Source: Actinopolyspora mortivallis DSM 44261
GTDB lineage: Bacteria; Actinomycetota; Actinomycetes; Mycobacteriales; Pseudonocardiaceae
Reading direction: 5' to 3'
DNA: 64,000 bases
NCBI RefSeq assembly: GCF_000384035.1
Contig: NZ_KB913024.1
Coordinates: 3,698,921 to 3,762,920, forward strand
Below are positions 43,960 through 52,420 of the stretch, in pieces. Made by a program: the position numbers and the translations under genes. The notes beneath the pieces are model-generated. The model made no database searches. It was given only the letters and a program-made list of their open reading frames with translations, and was not told the DNA's origin. Every line of letters begins with the position of its first letter. Positions within the stretch are counted from its first letter, which is position 1.

Positions 43960-46186
43960 GGCCCAGCACGCCCGAAACGCCGCTGCCGCGGCCGAGGAGG
44001 CAGCTGAGCACGCGGGTGAAGCGGAGGACGCCGCACAACGGGCCACCCAGCACGCCAACGCGGCCATCGAGGCGGCGAAGACGGCCACGGACGCGGCGAA
44101 GCAGGCCAAGAAGGTCGTCGAGTTGGCCCGGGAAGCGGAAGCCCAACGCATCCGCGCGAACAAGCAAGAAGCCATCGCCGAGGCCAAGGAAGCCGCCGAG
44201 AGGTATGAGGAGGAACAGAACCACACCGAGTGGAAGGAGGCCGAGGAAACCCGCGTCGACGCGGAAACTCGGCGACTCCTCGACGCTGCCACGGATCCGG
44301 ACGCCGATGCGGAAACGGTGGTTCGCAAGGGACGGCAGGCTGCGGTCAACCTCATGACCACCGGCGGTCCCTGGACCAAGCAGGCAGCCCAGCATGCTCT
44401 GAGCGGCACCGACGCCGACATACGGCAATGGGTGAACCATGGCAGAGAAGCCGCCGCGAAACAGGACGACTGGGAACGGGTCAACCACATCGTTGATACC
44501 GGCGAGCCGAAAGCGTTGCGCGAAGCCGCGAAAGAGGCCCTCGGAGGATCCCACGAGGAACTCCGGGAGTTCCTGAGAAACCAGGACTATCCCGGTGAAG
44601 AGGACGACGACCGGCTGCGTGCCACCCAGATCCTGGCCAACGCCACCGGGCCGACGGTGAAGAAAGCGGCCAACGAGGCCCTGGACGGCACCCATGCCGA
44701 CGTCGAGAAGTTTCTGGAGCACGGCCAGTACGAGGCCCGTGAGCACGACAACCGCATCAATGTGCTGCGCATCATGGACAGTGGCGGGCCACGGCTGGAA
44801 GCCACCGGTCAGGCAGCGCTGAACGGGCCACCGGAGTTCCTGCGGAACTTCCTGGATGTCGGTCAGCACCTGGCCAAGGAACGCGACTCCCGAGCCACTG
44901 TGCACCACGCCGAGATGCAGCGACTGGTGAAACGCGGTATGGAGGCCGCCGCTGAGGCACAACAACACGCATACAAGGCGGCCCAGTCAGCGGCCAAGGT
45001 CCGGGACGCGGCCGAGGAAGCGGCCCAGTACGCACAGCAGGCTCAGGACTCCGCAGACCAGGCGGCTCAGTACGCCGAGCAGGCCCAACAATCAGCACGA
45101 GAAGCCCGAGAGTCCGCGGACAGAGCGGCGCGGGCGGCAAAAACCGCGCAGAAGTCAGCTGAGAACGCCCGGAATTCAGCCGAACAAGCGGCTGTTTCGG
45201 TGGCCACGGCCAACAGTGCCGCTCAGGAAGCCCGTAGTTATTCTCGTGATGCCTACGGGGCGGCTTCCCGGGCACGCCGATCCGCTCGCGAAGCGGGCCA
45301 AGATGCCAAAGCAGCAGCGGATGCCGCGTTGGAGGCGCTACAGACCTCACTGAGAAAACAGCGCGAAGAAGAGCAAGCCATCCGCGACGCCATCAAGAAC
45401 GGCGAGGCGGAACAGGGAATCCCGGCCAAACAGTTCGAAAACTCCACCGTAGTCGCTAGGGTGAACGGGACATGCTATCTGAACGGGATAGAACTTCCCG
45501 ATAACATCGGAACCGGATCCTGCGAGTCACTGGCCTTCGACCTGGATATCTGGATCGGCAACAACAGACTAGACTGGAAAACCATCGAAGAGAAAGGAAA
45601 GGATGGCACAGCAGCCCTACTGACCTCGTACTGCTTTTCCCATTCAAAGGCATGCGGAAATGATCTAAAGGTCAAGCTAATAGAAAATCTTACTCTATCT
45701 GACGTTGTCTCTGTAACACTCCCCAAAGAAGCAGGCCTCGGAGTAGGACGCCTGCTCAGGGCCGCCCTGAGACCCGCCTTGAGAGCAATGGGCCTGCAAC
45801 GCAGAGGCGAACCCAAGAACATCTCGAGAGTTCCTGTAAAATTCCAGGAAAAAAACCTTCCAGAGTTCAGATCCGGTAAAGCACTTTTCCGGCACTACTT
45901 GAAACATGTCAGAAATATAAAGATAGAAAGAAACGGAAAAATCGCCAAAGAAAAAGACAATGCAGACATGCCCATGATGTCCTTACGTCAATACAGAGAG
46001 GAAGCACAGAAACTACTGAAGAACAACCCCAATAAAGCAGTGCGAGAACATACAAGAAATAATGGTGATATCCTTCGCTTGGACAAAGAAACTGGATACT
46101 TCGGAGTAAAGAAATCCGACGGAACAATAAAAATATTCTTCAAACCAGACGATCCCATAAAATACTTTGAAAAGCAAATAAAATGA
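43960..46186 (+). CDS. ALF-repeat polymorphic toxin with nuclease-like C-terminal tip (5'-truncated)
   Basis: About 740 residues in one frame: an Ala-rich coiled coil (AAEEAAEHAGEAEDAAQRAT), ALF-type helical repeats marked ALSGTDADIRQWV, ALGGSHEELREFL, ALDGTHADVEKFL and ALNGPPEFLRNFL, a second long coiled coil (QAQDSADQAAQYAEQAQQSA), a linker with two CxxC-poor Cys segments, and a tip ending NKAVREHTRNNGDILRLDKE, then FGVKKSDGTIKIFFKP. That end recalls BECR-fold RNases such as colicin D and phage PBECR domains, by eye. GC drops sharply from about 45430, at the toxin tip. No signal or plausible start: the 5' end abuts the protease remnant head to head. Confidence 0.75.
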
Positions 46187-46593
46187 ACAAAGAAAACGAA
46201 TTCGTATCACGATTTATCGAAATCCTGCGAGAAAAAGGTGCTTGGAACCAGGCGGAACCGGAAAGCGTATTGAGAGGGTGGCGTTTGTTCGTCCAAGGCT
46301 GCGAGGAAGGCTACGACGACAACCAGTACGAGTACTACAACGACATCGTGGTCCGAGACATCCTCGAGCGGGCGTTGGACGATCCGGAGCTCAACCGCCT
46401 TCCCGGGATTGAGTGGCTGCGCCGGGAAGTGGCCGAGATTGACGAACGCTTCCGCCGGATCCTGCACGAACAACCGGTCGACGACCCCGAGCACCACCCT
46501 TGGTGGCGCGCCTACGTGCCTTACTACGGCGGAAGAGAGTTCGCCGAGGACATCCAGGAGCTGTATGGAGTGACCCTGCACGTCGTCGACTGA
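46183..46593 (+). CDS. immunity protein for the adjacent toxin
   Basis: A 136-residue acidic, helical protein (MNKENEFVSRFIEILREKGAW, then GCEEGYDDNQYEYYNDIVVRD and IEWLRREVAEIDERFRRILHE, ending LYGVTLHVVD). Its ATG overlaps the toxin stop (ATGA), the normal toxin-immunity coupling. No enzymatic motif. A paralogue with the same EEGYDDN and IEWLRREVAE blocks follows at 47016, which supports an immunity family. GC is low at its start like the toxin tip and rises afterward, so tip and the start of the immunity gene were probably acquired together. Role is from position and pattern. Confidence 0.8.
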   Translation: MNKENEFVSRFIEILREKGAWNQAEPESVLRGWRLFVQGCEEGYDDNQYEYYNDIVVRDILERALDDPELNRLPGIEWLRREVAEIDERFRRILHEQPVDDPEHHPWWRAYVPYYGGREFAEDIQELYGVTLHVVD

Positions 46594-46715
46594 GCGCTGA
46601 TCGTCCCTGAATCAGGGCCGCCGGGGTGACACACCGCTGCCCCGGCGGCCCTGCAATCCGAGATCCCAGGAGAAGACGAACCTCGGAATTATCTCCCCGT
46701 AGAACGGGAATTCCC

Positions 46716-46940
46716 TTGAACCGCAATGAGTCGTCGGGGGTTCTGTCGAAAACCGGATTCGGGACGGTGTTGGCCCTGGCGGTCCTCGACCTGCTGGGCG
46801 TTGGTGTGCTGTGGCGTTCTCGGAGGTTCGGTACGGCACCCGCAGGAATCGCCGTCGTGGGACCCGTGGCGATCCTGATCGGCACGACGGCGCGGATGCT
46901 GCTGAAATGGGTTCCGAACACCTCGTCCACGAACGAATGA
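46716..46940 (+). CDS. small two-helix membrane protein
   Basis: A 74-residue frame from a TTG with GGGAA 6 bases upstream: polar NRNESSGVLSKTGFGT, a first helix with LALAVLDLLGVGVLW, then RRFGTAPAGIAVVGPVAILIGTTARML and a polar end. Unknown family. It sits between two immunity-type genes; similar tiny membrane genes recur at 49431. Confidence 0.5.
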   Translation: MNRNESSGVLSKTGFGTVLALAVLDLLGVGVLWRSRRFGTAPAGIAVVGPVAILIGTTARMLLKWVPNTSSTNE

Positions 46941-47015
46941 ACCCGGACTCGCGGGAGGCAGGATCCACCCACGACCTCGAACCGCACCCCTCATCCACCG
47001 CACCGGAGACACAGC

Positions 47016-47408
47016 ATGACAGACAGCGCGGACTTCACCACACGATTCCACGAGTTCCTCGTCAGGCGGGGAGAAGAGAAGATTTATGATCCGGAGGACG
47101 CACTCAGCGACTGGCAGAACTTCGTCGCCCTGTGCGAGGAAGGCTACGACGACAACGAATTCGAGTACGCCTTCGACCTCCAGAACCGGGACCTTCTCGA
47201 GGACGCCCTGAACGACCCACGGCTCAACAGCTTCCCCGAGATCGAGTGGCTGCGTAGGGAAGTCGCCGAGGCCGACCAGCGCCTCCGAGCCATCCTGCAC
47301 GAACAACCGATCCGGATCCCCCGAACACCACCCCTGGTGGCACGCCTACGTACCCCGCTACGCCGGAGGAGGAGTTCGCCGAGGACATGCACAAAGCACA
47401 TGGCCTGA
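47016..47408 (+). pseudogene. second immunity-type gene with frameshifted 3' end
   Basis: The first about 97 codons are a paralogue of the immunity gene at 46183: GEEKIYDPEDALSDWQNFVALCEEGYDDNEFEYAFDLQNRD and FPEIEWLRREVAEADQRLRAILHEQP. After that the reading frame turns to Arg/Pro-rich nonsense (IRIPRTPPLVARLRTPLRRR). Shifting one base gives EHHPWWHAYVPRYAGG, and shifting again at the GGAGGAGGAG run gives EFAEDMHKAHGLSLHVVD, matching the end of the first gene. So two small indels disable its C-terminus. It may still make a shortened protein. Confidence 0.78.
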
Positions 47409-47428
47409 GCCTGCACGTGGTGGACTGA
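47318..47428 (+). repeat. 111-bp direct repeat, copy A (end of second immunity gene)
   Basis: Same sequence as 49809-49919 with one mismatch (47411/49902, T or C). It covers the immunity C-terminus from the Pro-Glu-His-His-Pro-Trp-Trp codons to the stop, including both frameshifts. Confidence 0.95.
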
Positions 47429-47599
47429 CGACGGAGGTTCCCGACCTGTGGGCCACCGGGGTGGGACATCATCGCCCCGGTGGCTCGCGGTAGCCCACCA
47501 TCTCTGCGCCCTCCCGCGCCTCGATTCCTGATACGATCGGAAAAATATTCAAACGACGATATCGCATTACTTCATCCAAGCCGCTCTACAGGAGGATCA

Positions 47600-49012
47600 G
47601 TGTATTTCGACGAAAACCACGTGGTGACGTGGGTAGAATTAGAAACCGACACCGACACGCTGGTCGAAACCGTGGAAAAATCTTGCCTTCTGGCCGAGGG
47701 GATCGGTTTTCCGGCGCTGCGTGCCGAATACAACGCTGACGAGAGGAGCGCACTTCGGTTCAGTTCGCACATCTCTTCCCCGTCGCTCACAGATCAGGAT
47801 TCCTCCCTCGGCGAATGCCTGCTTTCCGCCGCCTACCCCGCTCTCGAAAGGTTCGAGTTCTCCGAGCATCGCTACGAGATCTTCGAGGACGAAGGAGGGA
47901 CTTTCGCCGACCTGGTGGCACCGATCCGCTTCCTCCCGAAGGCGGGAGTGACCGTGTCCTCGATCTCGGGGTTCACCGCGAACTGGGCACGCGAGAAGTA
48001 CGTGGCAGCGGAGTACCCTCTCCGCGAGAACGCTCTGGATGATGCCACACGTGTGCACTCCGTGTTCCGGAACACCGCCCACAGCCCGGACGAGGTGGTG
48101 GTGCGTCTGCAACTGTGGCTGGCCGCGGCGGACCTGAGCGCGGCCGTCGGCCTGATACGGCATCCACTGCGCGAACTGGACACGAAGGCGGTCGAGCTGC
48201 TGCCCGCCGGGACTCGCCCCGAAGAGGGCTATCACGCGGCACTGATCCACACCGTCGCCGGAGACGGGAACGTCGCCCCGGAGACGAGTATGCTCTCGGT
48301 CGCCCGACGGGTGGCGCGCTTTTCCGGATTAGCCGAGGACAGCGTCGTCCTCGACCGGCGGGGATCCGAACCTCTCGTCATGGCGAAGGACCATCACCCC
48401 GAACGGGAGTCGGGCGCCGCCCGGCGAACCGAGGGCATCTACGTCCGGCTCGGAGCCGATCCCCTCGGAGTCGTCGAGAACGACACCTCACGGGAACAGG
48501 ACGACGAGCCCGAGAATCTCGACGATCCGCCCGCCGACGAACTCACCGAGGAAGAACAAGAGGAGTTCCTGGAGGTACTCGGTGACATGACGGAGACCAT
48601 GGCCCAGGTCTGGGTCGTCGTCCACGCCGACGTGCGGTGCTGCGAGCCCACCACTGCCGAGGAGACGTTGCGGTCCCTGACCGACGAGCTCCGGTCGCGT
48701 GTCTCCAGCGGACCGACGCCAGCGATCCCCGAGCGAACCCTGCGGCTCGACACCGACAACCACCGGGCACGGATGTCGATACCCACCCTCGACAGAGACC
48801 GCCAGCGGATGTTGGACAGCGTAATGACCTCCCTGGAAGGCGGAATGTGGTACAGCGACACCCGCCCCTGGGCCACAGCCAACGACGAGGAAACAGTGAT
48901 CCGCTGGCGACCACACGAGCCCGCCGCCGCGGGAGACGCGACCGAACTGCTCGTGCGCGCCGTACACGGCCCTCCCGCCCATCTGTGGGAGGAGCACATG
49001 CCCCAGGACTAG
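47600..49012 (+). CDS. large unknown protein in the toxin/immunity island
   Basis: A 470-residue acidic, cytoplasmic-looking protein with no signal or membrane helix. AGGAGGATCA directly before the GTG gives a clear start (VYFDENHVVTWVELETDTD). An N-terminal about 200-residue part (YNADERSALRFSSHISSPSLT, then LPKAGVTVSSISGFTANWAREKYVA), a middle part (VVVRLQLWLAAADLSAAVGL), an acidic linker (EQDDEPENLDDPPADELTEEEQEEFLEVLGDM) and a C-terminal part with SVMTSLEGGMWYSDTRPWAT. No family is recognised. Host-like GC. It sits between a broken immunity gene and its duplicated tail; it could be a larger immunity or accessory factor. Confidence 0.8.
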   Translation: MYFDENHVVTWVELETDTDTLVETVEKSCLLAEGIGFPALRAEYNADERSALRFSSHISSPSLTDQDSSLGECLLSAAYPALERFEFSEHRYEIFEDEGGTFADLVAPIRFLPKAGVTVSSISGFTANWAREKYVAAEYPLRENALDDATRVHSVFRNTAHSPDEVVVRLQLWLAAADLSAAVGLIRHPLRELDTKAVELLPAGTRPEEGYHAALIHTVAGDGNVAPETSMLSVARRVARFSGLAEDSVVLDRRGSEPLVMAKDHHPERESGAARRTEGIYVRLGADPLGVVENDTSREQDDEPENLDDPPADELTEEEQEEFLEVLGDMTETMAQVWVVVHADVRCCEPTTAEETLRSLTDELRSRVSSGPTPAIPERTLRLDTDNHRARMSIPTLDRDRQRMLDSVMTSLEGGMWYSDTRPWATANDEETVIRWRPHEPAAAGDATELLVRAVHGPPAHLWEEHMPQD

Positions 49013-49148
49013 CACCCTGTGGACCCACGTGCGGCTCCTGTCGGTCATGACACGAACAACGGGGCAGGTCACGAGCTCACGCACTTCCGTACCGGGAAGG
49101 GAGACTGTGAGCGGATTCAAACGGGGATAAATACTTGGCTTCGCGGCG

Positions 49149-49346
49149 ATGATCCTGGATTACGCGGCAGCAATTATTGCTGCGTCGCAAGGTTACTACA
49201 CGATCCTCACCGGAGGTATTCTTGTTTCCTCACAGGGAATCCTCGTCGTGGTCATGAGAAGAAGGGGAAACCCCGAGAGAAGGTGGGACACACCGGGCAA
49301 AGACCAACAAAAACCCGACCACGGAATCGGAGAGCTCCTCCGGTGA
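49149..49346 (+). CDS. small membrane protein, doubtful
   Basis: A 65-residue frame: MILDYAAAIIAASQGYYTIL, then TGGILVSSQGILVVVMRRRG and a polar basic tail. Two hydrophobic stretches and a positive-inside stop suggest a real small membrane protein, but no ribosome site precedes the ATG. Local GC is lower than the genome. Unknown family. Confidence 0.4.
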   Translation: MILDYAAAIIAASQGYYTILTGGILVSSQGILVVVMRRRGNPERRWDTPGKDQQKPDHGIGELLR

Positions 49347-49430
49347 CGCCGGAAAATCCGGTTTACGAAACCTCCTCACAACCAGTATGTCGGACACGAA
49401 CGTACCGACATCCGAGCAGAAAGGTTCCCC

Positions 49431-49682
49431 GTGAAACCCAGGCCGGTTTTGTCGGCAACCATGGCCCTGATCTCACTGGTGATCGGATCGATAGTAAACG
49501 GCGTTTACCCTTTGTCGGCGATGCTGACAGGAACGAGCACTTTCAGCTCAAGGGAGCTCACGGTCTTCACCTCAATTTCAGTGATCACCATTTTAACCAT
49601 CCCTTTCGCCGTCGTGAGCCTCGTAAAGGAAACAAGAAAGAAAAAGAAAGAATTCCGCGACCCTCGAACACAACAGGACTGA
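49431..49682 (+). CDS. small two-helix membrane protein with Lys-rich tail
   Basis: An 83-residue frame: MKPRPVLSATMALISLVIGS starts the first helix, a polar loop with TGTSTFSSRELTVF follows, then a second helix and a strongly basic tail (KETRKKKKEFRDPR). Upstream GAAAGG gives modest support for the start. It is similar in build, not in sequence, to the small gene at 46716. Unknown role; may be linked to toxin or immunity function as a membrane immunity protein. Confidence 0.5.
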   Translation: MKPRPVLSATMALISLVIGSIVNGVYPLSAMLTGTSTFSSRELTVFTSISVITILTIPFAVVSLVKETRKKKKEFRDPRTQQD

Positions 49683-49808
49683 CCGTGCCGATCGGCGGGG
49701 CGGACCGGTGAAGCTCGCTTCACCCCGGCCGGGACCATCTCGTCCGGAGACCGGTCTCGTTTCTCGGAAAGAATCCCCACCCGCGTCCCCGGAACGACGA
49801 AGCCACAG

Positions 49809-49919
49809 CCCCCGAACACCACCCCTGGTGGCACGCCTACGTACCCCGCTACGCCGGAGGAGGAGTTCGCCGAGGACATGCACAAAGCACATGGCCTGAG
49901 CCCGCACGTGGTGGACTGA
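49809..49919 (+). repeat. 111-bp direct repeat, copy B (orphan immunity tail)
   Basis: The second copy of the immunity gene end, with no immunity N-terminus before it. It carries the same two frameshifts as copy A, so it was copied after the gene had decayed, or one copy converted the other. Confidence 0.93.
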
Positions 49920-49942
49920 GCCACGCCCACCGGAACCGCCTC

Positions 49943-50479
49943 TCACTCCCCCGACCAGATCCGCTCCAGCGGCAGCCGCCCGGTGGGCACCGCCGAGCGC
50001 CCCCGGGGCGCGGGTGCGGGCCTGCCGAGGGCGATGCCGGTCCGCACCGACCAGGGCTCTGTGAAGCCGGCCAGGGCGGTGACCCGCTCGACGTTGTCCG
50101 CGGGAAAGAACGTGGCGGGACAGCTGCCCAACCCAACGGCCCGCGCGGCCGTCATGATCACCTGCGCGATCCTGCCCCCGTCGAACTCGGCGTCGGCCCA
50201 GCGCCGGTCCAGGGCCAGCAGCACCACCACCGGCGCCGCCCGCAGGTGCAGCGCGTAGTCCCCGCAGCGGCTGAGCTCGGCACGCAGCCCGGCCTCCCGC
50301 ACGGTGTGCAGCCGCCACGGCTGGCGGTTGCGGGCCGAACCCGTCCACCGGGCCACCTCGAAGATCCCGGCCAGTTCCTCGCGTGAGACGTCCTCGTCGG
50401 TGAACCAGCGCGTCGCCGGCGGCCCCCACAGCCGCACGAGGGGTTCACCACGGCCACCACGCCCACTCGAATCGTTCAC
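49943..50479 (-). CDS. nitroreductase family protein
   Basis: A 178-residue FMN-type nitroreductase: RWFTDEDVSREELAGIFEVARWTGSARNRQPWRLHTV holds the FMN-phosphate binding SARNRQPW; GLGSCPATFFP and IALGRPAPAPRGR are the family's later blocks. It would reduce nitro or quinone compounds with NAD(P)H. The GTG next to NDSSGRGG was chosen; a CATACT box lies a few bases upstream, so the message may be leaderless. It marks the right border of the island. Confidence 0.85.
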   Translation of the reverse strand: MNDSSGRGGRGEPLVRLWGPPATRWFTDEDVSREELAGIFEVARWTGSARNRQPWRLHTVREAGLRAELSRCGDYALHLRAAPVVVLLALDRRWADAEFDGGRIAQVIMTAARAVGLGSCPATFFPADNVERVTALAGFTEPWSVRTGIALGRPAPAPRGRSAVPTGRLPLERIWSGE

Positions 50480-50567
50480 CACAACAGTATGGTGCGCTAA
50501 CGTGCACCCGTCGTCGCGGGTCGAACCGGCAGAGGCCGAGACCAGCAGAGACCAGGGAGGTTCACAG

Positions 50568-51080
50568 GTGCAGTCGGAGACGAGCGTCCCGCCGGAGGAG
50601 ATGCTGCCGGAACGCAGCAAGGAGGTGGCCCGGGCGCTGCGCTCGGTCGGTGTCCCCGGCGAGATCCGGGAGATGTCCGGTTCGACCCGCACCGCCGCCG
50701 ACGCCGCCGCCACGTTGGGCTGCGAGATCGGGGCCATCGTCGCCAGTCTCGTGTTCCTGTCCGCCGACCAGCCGGTGCTGGTGCTGGCCAGCGGCCGCCA
50801 CCGGGTCGACACGCGGTGGTTGGCCGAACAGCTCGGCTGGGCACCGCTGGAGCAGGCCAAACCCGAGCGGGTGCGCCGCGTCACCGGGCAGGCCATCGGC
50901 GGGGTCGCCCCCCTCGGCCACCCCGAGCCGCTGCCGACGCTGGTGGACGGCGCGCTGGCCGACTACCCGCGTGTGTGGGCCGCCGGAGGCACCCCGCGCA
51001 CTGTCTTCCCCACCACCCACGACGAACTCGTCCGCGTCACCGGGGGACGTTCGCTGCCCGTGGTCGACGAGCGGGAGTGA
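50568..51080 (+). CDS. YbaK/EbsC family aminoacyl-tRNA deacylase
   Basis: A 170-residue editing-domain protein. It has SGSTRTAADAAATLGCEIGAIVASLVF, the catalytic-lysine region and LVLASGRHRVDTRWLAEQLGW, then GQAIGGVAPLGHPEPLPTLVD, the YbaK/ProX signature. Such proteins hydrolyse mischarged Cys- or Ala-tRNAs in trans; the place of the usual catalytic Lys is not obvious, so specificity is open. GGGAGG 8 bases before the GTG decides the start. It is divergent from the nitroreductase. Confidence 0.88.
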   Translation: MQSETSVPPEEMLPERSKEVARALRSVGVPGEIREMSGSTRTAADAAATLGCEIGAIVASLVFLSADQPVLVLASGRHRVDTRWLAEQLGWAPLEQAKPERVRRVTGQAIGGVAPLGHPEPLPTLVDGALADYPRVWAAGGTPRTVFPTTHDELVRVTGGRSLPVVDERE

Positions 51081-51119
51081 ACCACGCGCTCGCCCCAGGG
51101 TGGGTGAGCCCGTGACACG

Positions 51120-51155
51120 GAACCCGGCCGTGCCCGCGACGTCCCGGCCGGGTTC
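51120..51155. terminator. bidirectional terminator hairpin
   Basis: GAACCCGGCC and GGCCGGGTTC form a 10-bp stem with a 16-base loop between the convergent ybaK-like and ubiA genes. Confidence 0.72.
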
Positions 51156-51199
51156 GGTGTTCCCCGCCCCGGCACCAACCGGTTCCCCCACGGCAACGA

Positions 51200-52420
51200 C
51201 TACAGGTAGAAGGCCAGGAACAGGAATCCCGCCAGCATCCCGAACAGCAGCAGCAGCACCCGGTCCTTGAGCGCCACCTCCTCGGGTTCGCCGGCCACTC
51301 CCTTGTCCACGTCCACGGCGTAGCGCAGGATGCCGATCACGAAGGGGATGATGGAGATGATCCCCCACCGGGAGTTGTCCTGGTGCTGGATGTCGTAGGC
51401 CCACAGGCTGTAGGACATGATCATGATCGCCGCCGAGATCGCCCACACGAACCTCAGGTAGGAGGCGGAGTAGGCCCGCAGCGACTTACGGATCTTGGCA
51501 CCGGTCTCGTTGGCCAGTTTGACCTCGGCGTAGCGTTTGCCGGCCACCATGAACAACGAACCGAACGCCACCACGATGTAGAACCACTGGGTGATCACCA
51601 GCCCGGCGGCGGCGCCCCCGGCCACGGCGCGCAGCAGGAAGCCGGAGGCCACGATGCACAGGTCGATCACCGGCTGGTGTTTGAGTCCGAAGCAGTAGCC
51701 CAGCTGCACGCCCACGTAGACGGCCATCACCGCCAGCAGCGGCATACTCACCAGTGCCGAGAGGGCCAGCGAGCCGACCAGCAGCAGTCCGGACACGGCG
51801 TAGGCCACCGGCAGCGGGACCAGCCCGGCGGCGATGGGGCGGTTGCGTTTGGTGGGATGCGCCCGGTCGGACTCGACGTCGATCGCGTCGTTGACGAAGT
51901 AGATCCCGGAGGCGGCCATGGAGAACACCACGAAGGCCATCGCCGCGTCCAGCAGCACCGGCCCCCGCAGCAGCGCCCCGGCGGTGAACGGGGCGGCCAG
52001 CACGAGGATGTTCTTGACCCACTGCTTGGGGCGCAGCTCGCGGACCAGCCCGTTGAGCAGCCCGGGCAGGGTTCCCGCCGCGGCGACCACCCTCGCGTGG
52101 TAGGCCTCGGAGGCCTTGTCCGTGCCCTCCCGTTTCCCGGAGGCCTGGGCGTCGTCCTCCAGCGCGGCGGCCTCGCCTCCGGCCTCGGAGCCGATGACCC
52201 CTTCCGAGTCGGTCTCGATCCGCCGCTCGGTCTCCCGTGTCTGCCGCGTGGGCCCCCCGCCGTTGGTGGAGGCACCCGTTCCGTCGGCGCCCGGTTCGGT
52301 GGCCAGCTTCGTGCCGCCGTGTCCCGCCGACTCGTCCCGTTCCTCGGCCCGGTGTCCGCGTTCCGGGGACGCGGTGGGCTCCTCGTCGAGCTGAAAACCG
52401 GTCTCGTTGTTGTCAGCCAC
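51200..52420 (-). CDS. ubiA: decaprenyl-phosphate phosphoribosyltransferase
   Basis: A UbiA-fold enzyme that transfers 5-phosphoribose from PRPP to decaprenyl phosphate, the committed step to the arabinose donor. The 406-residue product has the Asp-rich site NDAIDVESDRAHPTKRNRPIA, a second site region with DLCIVASGFLLRAVAGG, and about nine helices. About 110 N-terminal residues are acidic and disordered (rich in Glu, Gly, Thr), absent from the about 300-residue mycobacterial enzyme. GGAGGAACC before the GTG decides the start. It overlaps the PAP2 gene by 8 bases, so they are coupled. Confidence 0.95.
   Translation of the reverse strand: MADNNETGFQLDEEPTASPERGHRAEERDESAGHGGTKLATEPGADGTGASTNGGGPTRQTRETERRIETDSEGVIGSEAGGEAAALEDDAQASGKREGTDKASEAYHARVVAAAGTLPGLLNGLVRELRPKQWVKNILVLAAPFTAGALLRGPVLLDAAMAFVVFSMAASGIYFVNDAIDVESDRAHPTKRNRPIAAGLVPLPVAYAVSGLLLVGSLALSALVSMPLLAVMAVYVGVQLGYCFGLKHQPVIDLCIVASGFLLRAVAGGAAAGLVITQWFYIVVAFGSLFMVAGKRYAEVKLANETGAKIRKSLRAYSASYLRFVWAISAAIMIMSYSLWAYDIQHQDNSRWGIISIIPFVIGILRYAVDVDKGVAGEPEEVALKDRVLLLLFGMLAGFLFLAFYL

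Noticed and set aside
43957..44490. Extension of the protease frame upstream on the minus strand
   Set aside because: The Ala/Ser/Cys-rich translation is antisense of the toxin coiled coil, not a protease N-terminus.
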